Source of the DNA: Xanthomonas sp.
GTDB lineage: Bacteria; Pseudomonadota; Gammaproteobacteria; Xanthomonadales; Xanthomonadaceae
DNA: 64,000 nt
Assembly (NCBI GenBank): GCA_018262705.1
Contig: JADFDQ010000002.1
Coordinates: 124,001 to 188,000 of the forward strand
Reading direction: 5' to 3'
Position numbers and translations under genes: made by a program. Below the pieces are notes generated by a model. The model saw only the letters and a list, made by a program, of their open reading frames with translations, had not been told where the DNA came from and did not search any database. This document shows, one piece after another, positions 9,060 through 19,569 of the stretch. The stretch's first letter is position 1. Each line of letters opens with the position of its first letter.

Positions 9060-10928
9060 TTATCGAGGTGACGATTCATCGGAACGCGATTCGCTCAGCC
9101 CATGCAGATGCTCCCAAATCCGCTGCGCGAGTGCGCTGTTGACGCCATCGGCGCGCGCGATCTCGTCGACCGCCGCCGCCTTCAGACCCGGCAACCCGCC
9201 GAAATACTTCAGCAGCGCGGCGCGCCGACGCGGGCCGATTCCGGGAATGTCTTCGAGCCTGCTGGTGATGCGCGCCTTCAAGCGCCGCTGGCGATGGCCG
9301 GTAATCGCGAATCGGTGCGCCTCGTCGCGCACCTGCTGGATCAACTGCAGCGCCGGCGACGCCGGCCCGGGCTGCACTTCGCGACCATCCGGCAGCAGCA
9401 GGGTTTCCGCACCCGGCTTGCGTTCCGGGCCCTTGGCCACACCCACCAGCGCCACGCCGTCGACGCTGGCTTCCAGCAGCACGGCGCGCGCCTGCGCCAC
9501 CTGCCCTGCGCCGCCGTCGATTAGCAGCACATCGGGCACCACCGCATCCGGCGCCGCCTCGGCCACCGGACGAAAACGCCGTTGCAGCGCCTGATGCATC
9601 GCCGCGTAGTCGTCTCCGGGCTGGATGCCGGCGATGTTGTAGCGGCGGTACTGCTTGCGCACCGGGCCCTGGGCATCGAACACCACGCAGGAGGCGACCG
9701 TGGCTTCGCCCATGGTGTGGCTGATGTCGAAACATTCGATCCGGTTCGGCAAATCGGACAAACCGAGAAGATCGCGCAGCGCTTCGACCCGCGCGTGCTG
9801 GGCGTTGCTGCTGGTCAGTTCGGCCGCCAGCGACAGCGCCGCATTGCGCCTGACCATATCAAGCTGGGCGGCGCGCTCGCCGCGCACGCTGGTGCGCAGC
9901 GCGACCCGGTGTCCGGCACGCTCGCACAGCGCCAGTTCAATCAGCTCGCGCTCCGGAATGTCGCAATCCAGGACGATTTCGCCGGGGGGAACGTGATCGC
10001 CGTAATACTGCGAAACGAACGCAGCCAGCACTTCGTCGGCACCGTCGGCGCCGTTGGTTTTCGGAAAGAATGCGTGGGTGCCGAGATTGCGGCCATCGCG
10101 GAAGGCCAACAGCAGCACGCAGGCCGCGCCTCCCTGCAACGCAACCGCGAGCACGTCGAGGTCGGCGCTGCGGCCGTCCATGGTCTGGCGGGATTGCAGC
10201 CTGCGGATCGCCGCGATCGTGTCGCGCAGCTGCGCCGCCATTTCAAAATCCAGCGCATCGCTGGCCGCCTGCATCGCCTCCGTCAATTTGAGCCCGAGCT
10301 CGTCGTTGCGACCCTCGAGAAAGAGCTCGGCGCGACGCACCGAATCCATGTACTGCGCACGCTCGATCAAGGCCACGCAGGGCGCGCTGCAGCGTCCGAT
10401 CTGGTATTGCAGGCAAGGCCGGCTGCGGTTCCTGAACACGCTGTTCTCGCAGTTGCGCAGCTTGAACAGCTTGTGCATGAGGTTGAGCGTTTCGCGCACC
10501 GAGGTGACGTTCGGATACGGCCCGAAATAGCGCCCCGGAACCGTCTGCGGCCCGCGGTGCAAGGTCAGCCGCGGGTATTCCTCGCGGGTGATGAGAACGT
10601 AGGGATAGCTCTTGTCGTCGCGCAGCATCACGTTGTAGCGCGGCTGCAACGATTTGATCAGCTCATTTTCAAGTACCAGCGCATCGGCTTCGCTGCGGGT
10701 GACGGTGACCTCGATGCGCGCCACCTGCGCCAGCATCGCCATGATTCGCGTCGGCTTGGGCGAGGCATTGAAGTAGCTGCCGACGCGATTGCGCAGCGCG
10801 CGCGCCTTGCCGACGTACAAGAGGCCGTCCGCCGCGTCCAGCATCCGGTACACGCCCGGCGCCAGCGGCAAGCCGGCAGCGAAGGCGCGGCCGTCGAACG
10901 GGGGCTGATCCGGCGTACGCTTGGTCAT
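9060..10928 (-). CDS. uvrC: Excinuclease ABC subunit C
   Basis: Endonuclease that makes the 3' and 5' incisions in nucleotide excision repair with UvrA and UvrB. At 622 residues it is full length. An N-terminal GIY-YIG nuclease domain is visible (PGVYRMLD, then LLYVGKARALRNRVGSYF, about 24-60), a UVR coiled-coil motif around 205-245, the central RNase H-like domain with ECFDISHTMGEATVAS near 400, and tandem helix-hairpin-helix motifs at the C-terminus (LEDIPGIGPRRRAALLKYFGG). It is downstream of the phosphatase gene with an 18-bp gap. Confidence 0.97.
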   Translation of the reverse strand: MTKRTPDQPPFDGRAFAAGLPLAPGVYRMLDAADGLLYVGKARALRNRVGSYFNASPKPTRIMAMLAQVARIEVTVTRSEADALVLENELIKSLQPRYNVMLRDDKSYPYVLITREEYPRLTLHRGPQTVPGRYFGPYPNVTSVRETLNLMHKLFKLRNCENSVFRNRSRPCLQYQIGRCSAPCVALIERAQYMDSVRRAELFLEGRNDELGLKLTEAMQAASDALDFEMAAQLRDTIAAIRRLQSRQTMDGRSADLDVLAVALQGGAACVLLLAFRDGRNLGTHAFFPKTNGADGADEVLAAFVSQYYGDHVPPGEIVLDCDIPERELIELALCERAGHRVALRTSVRGERAAQLDMVRRNAALSLAAELTSSNAQHARVEALRDLLGLSDLPNRIECFDISHTMGEATVASCVVFDAQGPVRKQYRRYNIAGIQPGDDYAAMHQALQRRFRPVAEAAPDAVVPDVLLIDGGAGQVAQARAVLLEASVDGVALVGVAKGPERKPGAETLLLPDGREVQPGPASPALQLIQQVRDEAHRFAITGHRQRRLKARITSRLEDIPGIGPRRRAALLKYFGGLPGLKAAAVDEIARADGVNSALAQRIWEHLHGLSESRSDESSPR

Positions 10929-10946
10929 GCGCCTTTCAGCGGCCGG

Positions 10947-11423
10947 TCAGTGCCGGCCCTCCTGCAGGCGATTGACGATACCGGCAGCGGCCGCATCGAC
11001 CAGCTTGAAGACGCGGTCGAAATCGCGGGTGTTGCCGTAATAGGGATCGGGCACGTCCTTGTTGCCAAGGCCCGCCCAGTCGAGCAGCAGTTCCACCTCG
11101 GCATGCGCGGTGCGCGGTTTGCGGATGCGGGTTTCGTGCAGGATGGTGCGGTCGGCGCACAGCAACAGGTCGAAGTTTTCGAAATCGTCGTATTCCAGCC
11201 GACGCGCGCGCAGGCTGGAAAGATCGATGTCATGGCGCTGCGCACAGTCAATGGCGCGCGGATCGGGTGCATGGCCGAGGTGGGAATCGCCGGTGGCGGC
11301 GGAATCGACGTGGATCTGCGTCAAGCCCGCATCGGCAAGGCGTGCGCGCAGCACGCCTTCCGCCGTCGGCGAGCGGCAGATGTTGCCCATGCACACCACC
11401 AAGATCGAAAACGGTCTAGTCAT
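10947..11423 (-). CDS. Low-molecular-weight protein tyrosine phosphatase
   Basis: A 158-residue cytoplasmic phosphatase of the arsenate-reductase/LMW-PTP fold. The P-loop C-x5-R is C11-MGNIC-R17, preceded by ILVV, and the general acid Asp is D126 in VPDPYYG. ATG at 11423 overlaps the kdsB stop by 8 bp; an upstream in-frame extension falls inside kdsB. Relatives act on tyrosine kinases of polysaccharide export or on unknown small substrates. The position after kdsB is conserved in related bacteria, but the substrate cannot be inferred. Confidence 0.93.
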   Translation of the reverse strand: MTRPFSILVVCMGNICRSPTAEGVLRARLADAGLTQIHVDSAATGDSHLGHAPDPRAIDCAQRHDIDLSSLRARRLEYDDFENFDLLLCADRTILHETRIRKPRTAHAEVELLLDWAGLGNKDVPDPYYGNTRDFDRVFKLVDAAAAGIVNRLQEGRH

Positions 11424-12195
11424 TGCCTTCCTGCAGATTGGCGTAGATGCGCTGCGCCCGTTCAAGATCGTCTTCGGTATCGACTCCGGGCGGAAACGGC
11501 GACGGCGTCAGCGCCACGGCAATCCGCCAGCCGGCTTCCAGCGCGCGCAGTTGTTCCAATGCTTCGATGCGCTCCAGCCGGCCCGGCGGCAGTCCGGCAA
11601 ACGCATGCAGGGCGCGCACGCGATAGCCGTAGATGCCGATATGGCGCAGCCAGTGTCCTTCCGGCATCGTCTCACGACACTTTGCGAAGGCATCGCGCGG
11701 CCACGGCACCGGTGCGCGGCTGAAGTACAGCGCATCGCCGCTGTCGGCGCGCACGACCTTGACGGCATTGGGATCGAGCAGCGTCGTCACGTCGTTGATC
11801 GGCGCCGCCAGGGTCGCGATGCCGGCACCGCTGCCTGCCACGGTCTGTGCAACGCAGGCGATGCCATCGGTCGGAGCGAACGGCTCGTCGCCCTGCAAAT
11901 TGACGACGATGGCATCTTCGGCCCAACCAGCGATGCGTGCGCATTCGGCCAGACGATCGGTGCCGGAGGCATGCGCGGGCGAGGTCATCGCCACGTGCAC
12001 GCCGCTGCCGCTGAGCGCATCGGCGATCCGCGCATCATCGGTTGCAACCCATACCGCGCGCGCGCCGGCGGCCAATGCGCGTTCGGCAACGTGCAGCACC
12101 ATGGGCTTTGTGCCGATCAAGCGCAGCGGCTTGCCGGGAAGCCGCGTGGAGGCGTAGCGCGCAGGAATGGCAACGATGAAATCGGGAGGTCTCAC
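11416..12195 (-). CDS. kdsB: 3-deoxy-manno-octulosonate cytidylyltransferase
   Basis: Activates Kdo as CMP-Kdo for the LPS inner core. The family N-terminus [19 protein letters not shown] and the motifs WVATDD and VVNLQGDEP are present. I chose GTG at 12195, which gives [13 protein letters not shown] and 259 residues, closest to the family length; ATG codons at 12225 and 12246 are alternatives that add 10 to 17 residues, and neither choice has a strong ribosome site. It lies downstream of lpxK in the lipid A/Kdo group, separated from it by 155 bp with this start. Confidence 0.94.
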   Translation of the reverse strand: MRPPDFIVAIPARYASTRLPGKPLRLIGTKPMVLHVAERALAAGARAVWVATDDARIADALSGSGVHVAMTSPAHASGTDRLAECARIAGWAEDAIVVNLQGDEPFAPTDGIACVAQTVAGSGAGIATLAAPINDVTTLLDPNAVKVVRADSGDALYFSRAPVPWPRDAFAKCRETMPEGHWLRHIGIYGYRVRALHAFAGLPPGRLERIEALEQLRALEAGWRIAVALTPSPFPPGVDTEDDLERAQRIYANLQEGND

Positions 12196-12350
12196 AGCGG
12201 CGATTATCGCCGATGCCGCGACCATTCCGATGAACCGATCTCGCACATTGGCTGGATACAGTCACAAGGCTGTTGCCGCGGCCCGCATCCCCTGCGTTTC
12301 ATCCGCATTCTCAGCGTCAAACCGCGTCAAAAACCAACGTGTGCGACGCG

Positions 12351-13382
12351 CTAAGCAGCAGGCCCGAGCCGATCCCGCAGCGCACCCCAGAATGCCTCCG
12401 GCAGCCGCGCAGAAACGGGCACCGAATACCAGCCAGGCTTGGCAATGGCGCGGCACTTCACCGCATCTTTTTCGGTCATCAGCACCGGCAGCGGACTGCC
12501 GAAATCGAAGTCCTCGCGCCGATAATCGTGGTGGTCGGCAAACGCGTGCGGCACCACGCCAATGCCCGCCTCGCGCAGCATCACGAAAAAGCGCTCGGGT
12601 TCGCCGATGGCGGCGACCGCGTGCACCCGCTGCCCGGCAAATGCAGACAAGGAAACGCCGCGCCCACCGGCAAGCGGCACTGCATCGGCAGCTTCCAGCC
12701 ACATCGGCCATTCGCGACCGGAAGCCTCCGCCCTGGCGTCCGGCTTGACCACCTCGGTGCCCTCGGACTGGCCGAGATTGAGCACGCGAAACGCGCAGTC
12801 GGCCGCGCGCTCCAGCGGCTCGCGCAGTGGGCCCGCCGGAAGCATTCGGCCGTTGCCGTAGCGACGGCGCAGGTCCTGAACTTCGATTTCAATATCCCGC
12901 GCCAGCCGATAATGCTGCAGACCATCGTCGCAAACGACAATGTCGCAGCCGGCTGCCGCCAGCGCCTTCGCGGCGGCCACGCGGTCGACATCCACCCGCA
13001 CCTTGACGCCGGTACGGATGGCGATCAGCAAGGGTTCGTCGCCCACCTCGACCGGGTCGGACTCGGCATCGACCCAGCGCGGAATTTTTTCGTTCCTGCG
13101 CCCATGGCCGCGGCTGGCAACGCCAGGCGTGAAGCCGGCCTGCTGCAGGCGTTCGACCAAGGCCATCGTCAGCGGCGTCTTGCCGCTGCCGCCGGCGACC
13201 AGATTGCCGACCACGATGACGGGCAGGCCCGGATGCACCTGTTTGGGCAGCCCGTGTCGAAAACCGAAGCGGCGCAATGCGACGGTGGCGCCGTAGAGCG
13301 GCGTCAGCAGTCGCGCCCACAGCGGCGGCAGGCTGCCGTCAAACCACCAGTGCGGCGTTTGCGGCCTGCGGCGCGAATTCAA
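12351..13382 (-). CDS. lpxK: Tetraacyldisaccharide 4'-kinase
   Basis: Phosphorylates the 4' position of the lipid A disaccharide precursor at the inner membrane. It has 343 residues. The Walker A region is [12 protein letters not shown] at 59-70, preceded by VIVV, and DDGLQH, a family motif, is present. An N-terminal hydrophobic patch gives membrane association. ATG at 13382 overlaps the msbA stop by 4 bp (ATGA), the usual coupling of these two genes. Confidence 0.96.
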   Translation of the reverse strand: MNSRRRPQTPHWWFDGSLPPLWARLLTPLYGATVALRRFGFRHGLPKQVHPGLPVIVVGNLVAGGSGKTPLTMALVERLQQAGFTPGVASRGHGRRNEKIPRWVDAESDPVEVGDEPLLIAIRTGVKVRVDVDRVAAAKALAAAGCDIVVCDDGLQHYRLARDIEIEVQDLRRRYGNGRMLPAGPLREPLERAADCAFRVLNLGQSEGTEVVKPDARAEASGREWPMWLEAADAVPLAGGRGVSLSAFAGQRVHAVAAIGEPERFFVMLREAGIGVVPHAFADHHDYRREDFDFGSPLPVLMTEKDAVKCRAIAKPGWYSVPVSARLPEAFWGALRDRLGPAA

Positions 13383-15133
13383 TCTGCGGCCTCCCGGAAC
13401 TGCAGGCGGTGCAACTGCGCGTAGACCCCGCCACGCGCCAGCAGCGCTGCATGGGTGCCCTGCTCCACGATCCGGCCTTCGTCGAGCACCAGAATCTGGT
13501 CGGCGCGTTCCACCGTCGACAGCCGGTGCGCGACCACCAGCGTGGTTCGGTTCGGCATCAGCTCGGTCAGCGCTTCTTGCACCAGCCGCTCGGAGGCGTT
13601 GTCGAGCGCCGCGGTCGCTTCGTCGAGAATGAGGATTGGCGCATCCTTGAGCACGGCGCGGGCGATCGCCAGACGTTGGCGCTGCCCGCCAGACAGCGCT
13701 CCGCCCTTCGGGCCGACCTGCGCCTGCATGCCATCCGGAAGCCGCTCCACGAACTCCATCGCATTGGCCGCGCGTACGGCCGCATCGACCGCTTCCGGCG
13801 TGGCATCGCGCAGTTCGCCATAGGCCACGTTCTCGGACACGCTGCCATCGAACAGCATCACCTGCTGGCCGACCATGGCGATCTGCCGGCGCAAGTCGGC
13901 AAGCCGGTAATCGGACAAAGGGTGGCCGTCGAGCAGGACCTGACCCGCAGTCGGCTCGTAGAAACGCGGAATCAGCTTGACCAAAGTGGACTTGCCGCTG
14001 CCGGAGCGGCCGACCAGCGCGGTAACGGTGCCCGGACGCGCGCTGAAGCTGATGCCGTCGAGCGCGGCGGCATCACGCCCTTGATAGGACATGCCGACGT
14101 TGCGGAATTCGATCCGCCCCTCGCAGCGCTGCAGCGGCTGGGTGCCCGTATCGGTTTCATCCGGCGCATCGAGCACGGTAAACAGGCGTTCGGCCGACGC
14201 GATGCCGCGATGGAGCATGCCCTGCACGTTGGTAAGCTGCTTGAGCGCGGGAATGATCGCCATCATCGACAGCATCAGCTGCACGAAACCGCCGGCGCTC
14301 AGGCGCCCTGCAAGCGCTTCGCGGCCGGCCAGCAGCAGCAGAACGGCAAGGCCGGTGGCACCGGTGAGCTGCACCACCGCCGAAAACAGGCCGCGCGTGC
14401 TTTCCACCCGCAGCGAGAGCTTGTAGTAGTGGTCGGCAAGCCCGGAATAGCGCTCCATCTCGGCCGGGCGCGCGCCGTAGACCTTGACCTCCTGGTGGCC
14501 GCTCAGAGCCTGATCGGCGGCCAGCATCAGTTCGGCCGAGGTTTCCTGCACGCGGTGGCCGTAGCGGCGGTAGCGATGCCCGACCTTGTTCATCAGCCAC
14601 GCCACCAACGGGCCGAGCAGCAGCACCGCCACTGTCACCCGCCAGCTGGCGTAGAGCATGACCGCCACCATTGCGGCTGCCTGCAGGCTCTGCTGGATCA
14701 TGACCTTGCCGGAGTCGATGACCGCCTGCGCCAGCTGGTCGCTGTCCGAGCCCAGCCGCACCAGCATCGACGGCACCGGCTCGGAATCGAAGCGCAGCCC
14801 GGGCAGGCGCAAGTATTTGTCCATTGCCGAAACCCGCATGTCGCGGGCGATGCCTCGCGCCGACTTGGCCATGTTCAGATCGGTGATGTAACCGGCCGCG
14901 CCGCGAACGACGAAGATCGCGATGATCGCCAGCGGCATCAGCAGCCCGAACTGCTGGTTCTTCAAAACGAAGGTTTCGTCGACCATGGGTTTGGTCAGCC
15001 AGGCGAAGGCGCCTGCCGCGGCGGCTTCGACGACCATGCTGATCGCTGCAATCACCAGCACATGGCGGTACGGCCTTGCCAACCCGAGCAGGCGTCGGTA
15101 GACCGCCCAGGCCGAAATTTCCTTGCCGCTCAC
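13379..15133 (-). CDS. msbA: Lipid A export ABC transporter, permease/ATPase
   Basis: Flips core-lipid A across the inner membrane; it works as a homodimer. It has 584 residues: an N-terminal six-helix ABC exporter domain (about 20-310) and a C-terminal ATPase with Walker [10 protein letters not shown], signature LSGGQRQR and Walker [16 protein letters not shown] at 15133 overlaps the exbD stop by 4 bases (GTGA), and the product begins [16 protein letters not shown], typical of MsbA. The open frame continues far upstream through exbD in another phase and should be ignored. Confidence 0.97.
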   Translation of the reverse strand: MSGKEISAWAVYRRLLGLARPYRHVLVIAAISMVVEAAAAGAFAWLTKPMVDETFVLKNQQFGLLMPLAIIAIFVVRGAAGYITDLNMAKSARGIARDMRVSAMDKYLRLPGLRFDSEPVPSMLVRLGSDSDQLAQAVIDSGKVMIQQSLQAAAMVAVMLYASWRVTVAVLLLGPLVAWLMNKVGHRYRRYGHRVQETSAELMLAADQALSGHQEVKVYGARPAEMERYSGLADHYYKLSLRVESTRGLFSAVVQLTGATGLAVLLLLAGREALAGRLSAGGFVQLMLSMMAIIPALKQLTNVQGMLHRGIASAERLFTVLDAPDETDTGTQPLQRCEGRIEFRNVGMSYQGRDAAALDGISFSARPGTVTALVGRSGSGKSTLVKLIPRFYEPTAGQVLLDGHPLSDYRLADLRRQIAMVGQQVMLFDGSVSENVAYGELRDATPEAVDAAVRAANAMEFVERLPDGMQAQVGPKGGALSGGQRQRLAIARAVLKDAPILILDEATAALDNASERLVQEALTELMPNRTTLVVAHRLSTVERADQILVLDEGRIVEQGTHAALLARGGVYAQLHRLQFREAAD

Positions 15134-15567
15134 TGCGTGCGTCCCTGCGCCGCGACCGGCGGCGTGGTCGCATTGGCAATGCGCCGGAACCCGAGCTGCG
15201 CCAGCGCCTCGTAAGCGGTCACCACCGCCTGCCACGGCGTGCGCGCATCGGCACGGATCAGCACCACCCGCTCGCGGTCGGTTCCGGCCACGTCCGCAAG
15301 CGCCTGCTTGAGCGCTTCGACGTCGGTGCGCAGCACCTCGCGATCGCCAACGAAATAGCGCCCGTCGGCGTTGATCAGGATGCCCAGCGGCTGGCTGGCC
15401 GAGGTCGCCGGCTCGCCGTCGGCCTTGGGCAGCTCGATCTTGAGCACCGAGCGCGCATCGAAGGTGGTGGTCACCACGAAAAAGATCAGCAGGCACAGCA
15501 CCACGTCGATCAACGGAATCAGGTTGATCTCGGGGTTGTCGTCCTCGCGGTAGTTGGAAATCCGCAC
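15130..15567 (-). CDS. exbD: ExbD/TolR-family biopolymer transport protein
   Basis: A 145-residue single-pass inner-membrane protein of the proton-driven ExbB/ExbD motor. The conserved transmembrane Asp is D21 in INLIPLIDVVLCLLIFF, and the periplasmic domain follows. GTG at 15567 lies 10 bp after the exbB stop with GAGG upstream. Its position just upstream of msbA is conserved in this group, so the partner (TonB for uptake, or an envelope role) cannot be assigned. Confidence 0.93.
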   Translation of the reverse strand: MRISNYREDDNPEINLIPLIDVVLCLLIFFVVTTTFDARSVLKIELPKADGEPATSASQPLGILINADGRYFVGDREVLRTDVEALKQALADVAGTDRERVVLIRADARTPWQAVVTAYEALAQLGFRRIANATTPPVAAQGRTQ

Positions 15568-15577
15568 GCGGTCTGCC

Positions 15578-16210
15578 TCAGTCGGGCTGCCGCTCGGACG
15601 CGGCGGACGTGGCGTCCAGCACATCCTGCAGCCGCATCGCCTCGTGTTCCATGTCCACGATGTAGCTGGCGATCCGGCCGCGGAAATAGCGGTGGAAGGC
15701 AAGTGCGGGAATCGCCACGATCATGCCGGTGGCGGTGCACACCAGCGCCTTGCCGATGCCGCCGGCGAGCTGGGTGGCATCGCCGATGCCGTGATCGAGG
15801 ATGCCGAGGAACAGCTGGATCATGCCGACCACGGTGCCGAACAGGCCCAGCAGGGGGCCGGCGGCAGCAATGGTGCCCAGCGAGTTGAGAAAACGCTCCA
15901 TGCGGTGGACGAGGTGGCGGCCGACGTCCTCCACCCGCTCGCGCACGATCTCGCGATGCCGATGGCGCACATCGAGTTCCGCCGCCAGCAGCGCGCCCAG
16001 CGGCGAAGTCGCACGCAAGGAGTCGATGTGCGAAGGGTCAAGGGAGTTTCCACGCGCAACCCAGCTACGGACTTCGTCTCCCAGTCCGGGCGGCAGGATC
16101 CGTTCGCGGCGCAGGCTCCAAAAGCGTTCCACTACGATCGCAAGCCCTGCCACGGTCAGCAGCAGCAGCGGGATCATCGGCCAGCCTCCGGCCTTGATCA
16201 GTTCCAGCAC
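15578..16210 (-). CDS. exbB: MotA/TolQ/ExbB proton channel family protein
   Basis: A 210-residue inner-membrane protein with three transmembrane helices, the first near residues 9-28 and the other two in the region GTIAAAGPLLGLFGTVVGMI and ALVCTATGMIVAIPALAFH. It forms the stator channel with ExbD. I place the start at GTG 16210 because a perfect AGGAGG sits 7 bases upstream; an ATG 33 bases further upstream lies before this ribosome site. It precedes exbD and follows comEC on the minus strand. Confidence 0.93.
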   Translation of the reverse strand: MLELIKAGGWPMIPLLLLTVAGLAIVVERFWSLRRERILPPGLGDEVRSWVARGNSLDPSHIDSLRATSPLGALLAAELDVRHRHREIVRERVEDVGRHLVHRMERFLNSLGTIAAAGPLLGLFGTVVGMIQLFLGILDHGIGDATQLAGGIGKALVCTATGMIVAIPALAFHRYFRGRIASYIVDMEHEAMRLQDVLDATSAASERQPD

Positions 16211-16239
16211 GGGTCGATCCTCCTGCCCCGGGGCAGTCT

Positions 16240-18660
16240 TCACTCAGGCGCGTAGCATAGCCCAGCCGACTGTCCGCGCCGACGAACGGCATCCCACGGA
16301 CGCGGCTGGTCGGCACGCCGTTCACGTACGCGCAGGCCGTCGCGGCCGACCCAGACCCGCAGCGCGCCGGAACGCGAGGTGTCCAGCACTTCGGCCCCGG
16401 AATCGCACCAGCGCCGCACGACCTGCGGTCTGGGATGACGGAACCGGTTGTCTGCGCCCGACGATACGAGGGCCAGCCGCGCCCCGACGGCGGCGACGAA
16501 ACTCGGATCCGACGAACCCGCGCTGCCATGGTGGGTCACCAGCACGACGTCGCTGCGCAAATCCGCCGGTGCATCGTGGACCAGCTTGCGTTCGGAGTAG
16601 TGGCCGATGTCTCCGGCCAGCAGGGCGCTGCCTGCGACCGTTTCGATACGCAGCACGCAGCTCGCCTCGTTGCCGAGATAGGGGAAATCCGCATCCGGAT
16701 GCAGGATGCGAAACCGCACCCCGTCCCAGACCCAACTTTGCCCGGCTTTGCAATCGACGCTGCCCGGCGACGGGCTGCCCTTTGGCGCCATGACTTGCGG
16801 CATCGGAAACACGGCGGCCACCGCGTTGCGCCCGCCGGCATGGTCGAAATCGCCGTGGCTGACGATGCCGGCATCCAGCCGGATCACGCCAAGCGCGTGC
16901 AGCGTTGGAACCACGGCACGCTCGCCGGCGTCATAGCCATCGGGAACCGCCGGCCCCATGTCGTACAGCAGCGCGTGATGGGCGGTGCGCACCAGTACCG
17001 ACAGTCCCTGCCCGACGTCGATCACCGTCAGTTCCGCCTCGCCCGCCTTCGGCAATTCGAGCGGCGGATGCAGCAGCGGCAGCCACATCAGCAAAGCCAG
17101 CCAGCGCCCCGGCAGGCCGCGAGGCAACAGCAGCCAGAACGCCGACAGCAGCGCCAGCGGCAGCGCGTACCAGCGCGGCTCCGGAAGCCACAGCATCGCC
17201 AGCGGACTGTCGGCAATCCAGCGCAAGGCCGGCCACAGCAGATCGAAGCACCAGGCCGCCGCCTGCCAGAACCACTGCCCAAGGCCGGCATGGAGCGTTT
17301 CCGCCAGCACGCCAAGCAGGCTCAGCGGCACCACCGCCAGGCTCCACCAAGGCACCGCGGCGAGATTGGCGATCGGCCCCGCGGTCGACGCCTGTCCAAA
17401 CAAGACGACCGTCAGCGGCAGCAGTCCAAGGCTGGCCACCGCCTGCGCCGAGACGAAGCCGCGCAGCATCGCGCGCCAACCTTCGGCATCGCCTTCCGGG
17501 AGACACCACAGCAACCAGGCAACGCCGGCAAAGCTCAGCCAGAAGCCGGCCCCCAGCACCGCCAGCGAATCCAGCAGCAGCAGCACGATGCAGCCCAAGG
17601 CCAGGGTGTCGACCAGCCGCTGGCGTCGGCGCAGCCAGCGCGCGGCCACCAGCGCGGCGATCATCACCGCCGTGCGCAGGGTCGGCACCGCCATTCCCGT
17701 GATCAGCGCATAGCCGAACGCGCCGCAGATGGCGCCACCGCCGGCGGCAAACTGGCGCGGCAGGCAGCGACACAGCGGCGGCCACAGCCACCACAGCGCG
17801 ACCATCGCGAGCGCACAAAATCCGGCCACCAGACCGACGTGGAATCCGGAAATGGCGATCAAGTGGGTCAACCCGGCGGCACGCAGCCGCGCCCAGTCGG
17901 TCTGATCGAGAAAGCGGGTGTCGCCCAGCGCCAGCGCCCGCACGTAGCGCGAAGTCTCAGCGTCGACGGCAGCCCCAATCCGCGCGCTCATGGCCTCGCG
18001 CCAGGCATCGATTCCGGACGGCGCCGCCAGCTGGCGCGCGCGCTGCGGCTGACTGACATGTCCGGTCGCGGCAATGCGCGCCGCCAGCGCATATTTTTCG
18101 GCATCGCTGCCGCCCGGATTGCGCAGCCCGCGCGGCGCCCGCAGGCGCAGCGGAAACTGCCAGCGGCTCCCGGCCTTCAATGCCGAGCGCGGTCGTGGGT
18201 CGTCGTCATACCAACTCAAGCGCAGGGTTTTGCCGCGCAGACTCTCCGGCTGCGCCGCAGCGTCATCGACCACGAATTCGAAACGGGTTCGTCGCGGTTC
18301 GGTGACGGGCAAGTTGTGGATTTGCCCGCGCAGCGTGAACGGTTTGCCCTGCTGTACGGGCGGGAGCTGCGCATCCAGCGCGGACGTCGCCTGCAGGCCG
18401 GCCAGCGCCATGCCGAACAGAAAGACGCCGAGCGGACGCACAGCGTCAGGACGCAAGGCAAGCACACCGCCCGCGAGCAACATCAGGCAAAGCAGCCAGA
18501 ACGGTGGAAACGCAGGAAGCAGAAGGCAGCATCCGACCCCGGCCAGCAGCGCGCTCGCGCAGGCGGGGCCGAACAGTGGGAAGGCTCGCGTTGCTCCAGC
18601 GCTGCCAGCGGCCAGGGCTGCGATCCGACGAAAACGCGTGTGTTCGACAACGACGGCCAT
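16240..18660 (-). CDS. comEC: ComEC/Rec2-family DNA internalization protein
   Basis: Inner-membrane channel for single-stranded DNA in natural transformation. At 806 residues it has the full domain set: an N-terminal OB-like DUF4131 region (about 95-210), a polytopic Competence domain (about 215-500, with HLIAISGFHVGLVAGF) and a C-terminal metallo-beta-lactamase-like nuclease domain with VGQGLSVLV, SHGDFDHAGG and VTHHGS. The metal-binding HxDxDH pattern is intact (HGDFDH). It is immediately upstream of exbB with a 29-bp gap. No other competence gene is in the window. Confidence 0.95.
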   Translation of the reverse strand: MAVVVEHTRFRRIAALAAGSAGATRAFPLFGPACASALLAGVGCCLLLPAFPPFWLLCLMLLAGGVLALRPDAVRPLGVFLFGMALAGLQATSALDAQLPPVQQGKPFTLRGQIHNLPVTEPRRTRFEFVVDDAAAQPESLRGKTLRLSWYDDDPRPRSALKAGSRWQFPLRLRAPRGLRNPGGSDAEKYALAARIAATGHVSQPQRARQLAAPSGIDAWREAMSARIGAAVDAETSRYVRALALGDTRFLDQTDWARLRAAGLTHLIAISGFHVGLVAGFCALAMVALWWLWPPLCRCLPRQFAAGGGAICGAFGYALITGMAVPTLRTAVMIAALVAARWLRRRQRLVDTLALGCIVLLLLDSLAVLGAGFWLSFAGVAWLLWCLPEGDAEGWRAMLRGFVSAQAVASLGLLPLTVVLFGQASTAGPIANLAAVPWWSLAVVPLSLLGVLAETLHAGLGQWFWQAAAWCFDLLWPALRWIADSPLAMLWLPEPRWYALPLALLSAFWLLLPRGLPGRWLALLMWLPLLHPPLELPKAGEAELTVIDVGQGLSVLVRTAHHALLYDMGPAVPDGYDAGERAVVPTLHALGVIRLDAGIVSHGDFDHAGGRNAVAAVFPMPQVMAPKGSPSPGSVDCKAGQSWVWDGVRFRILHPDADFPYLGNEASCVLRIETVAGSALLAGDIGHYSERKLVHDAPADLRSDVVLVTHHGSAGSSDPSFVAAVGARLALVSSGADNRFRHPRPQVVRRWCDSGAEVLDTSRSGALRVWVGRDGLRVRERRADQPRPWDAVRRRGQSAGLCYAPE

Positions 18661-18765
18661 GCGGACAGCGTGCCGATTTCATCGAGCGCGGACGATCGGT
18701 GTATTCGTCGCAGTGAGGTCGGAATTTTCCGGTTTCGAGCCGATCCGAGGCCCGCTCCAGCAGAT

Positions 18766-19476
18766 TCAGACGTCGCGACCGGACAACGTGTGCAAGCGGC
18801 CGTCGCGCAGTTCCAGTACGCGGTCAAGCTGGCGGGCAAGACGGCGGTCGTGACTTACCAGCACCAGGCTGGTGCCGCGCGCGCGGTTGAGTTCCAGCAT
18901 CTGGCCGAACACGGCGGCGGCGGTCTTTTCGTCGAGGTTTCCGGTTGGCTCGTCGCCCAGCACGCAGGCCGGATCGTTGGCCAGTGCGCGGGCGACGGCG
19001 GCGCGCTGGCGTTCACCGCCGGACAGCTCACCGGGTTTGTGAACCAGCCGATGTCCGAGGCCGACCGATTCCAGCAATTCGGTGGCGCGCTTGCTCGCCT
19101 CGGCGGTGGAACGCCCCGCCAGCAGCACCGGCATCATCACGTTTTCCAGCGCGGTGAACTCCGGCAGCAGGTGGTGGAACTGGTAGATGAAGCCGAGCGC
19201 AGCATTGCGCAGTCGCCCGCGCGCCGCGTCGGACAGCGCGCTCATCTGCTGCCCGGCCACATAAACCTCGCCCATCGTCGGCACATCGAGGCCGCCAAGC
19301 AGATGCAGCAGCGTACTTTTGCCCGCACCCGACGCGCCGACGATGGCCACGGTTTCGCCGCGCGCGACCGCGATATCGAGGCCATCGAACACCGGCGTGT
19401 GCAGCTTGCCCTCGGCGTAGGTTTTGCCCAGGTTTTCCGCGCGGATGACGGCTTCGGTGTGGGTGGGCGATGGCAT
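18766..19476 (-). CDS. lolD: Lipoprotein-releasing ABC transporter ATPase
   Basis: ATPase of the LolCDE complex, which extracts outer-membrane lipoproteins from the inner membrane for LolA. It has 236 residues with Walker [10 protein letters not shown], signature LSGGERQR and Walker [13 protein letters not shown] LolD-type family assignment is supported by the preceding permease gene on the same strand (93-bp gap). The 105 bp between it and comEC hold no gene. Confidence 0.95.
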   Translation of the reverse strand: MPSPTHTEAVIRAENLGKTYAEGKLHTPVFDGLDIAVARGETVAIVGASGAGKSTLLHLLGGLDVPTMGEVYVAGQQMSALSDAARGRLRNAALGFIYQFHHLLPEFTALENVMMPVLLAGRSTAEASKRATELLESVGLGHRLVHKPGELSGGERQRAAVARALANDPACVLGDEPTGNLDEKTAAAVFGQMLELNRARGTSLVLVSHDRRLARQLDRVLELRDGRLHTLSGRDV

Positions 19477-19489
19477 GCGTTGCTCGTTA

Positions 19490-19513
19490 GGGGGCCGGGG
19501 CCGGGGGCTGGGG
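19490..19513 (+). other. Potential G-quadruplex motif
   Basis: The plus strand reads G5-CC-G4-CC-G5-CT-G4, four G-runs of at least four with two-base loops. It lies in the lolC-lolD spacer; because both genes are on the minus strand, the G-rich strand is the template strand and the mRNA would be C-rich. Confidence 0.6.
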
Positions 19514-19569
19514 AAAGGCTAAATGTCAACGTACTGCAAACCACGTGTCATGCATCACCCATTGCTTGA

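Noticed and set aside
9582..11723. A 713-codon plus-strand frame opposite uvrC and the phosphatase
   Set aside because: Shadow of conserved genes with the same skewed composition.
16435..19569. A 1044-codon plus-strand open frame opposite comEC and lolD
   Set aside because: It is antisense to two well-recognised genes, full of Arg/Gln/His/Ala as expected of a GC-rich shadow, and shows no domain.
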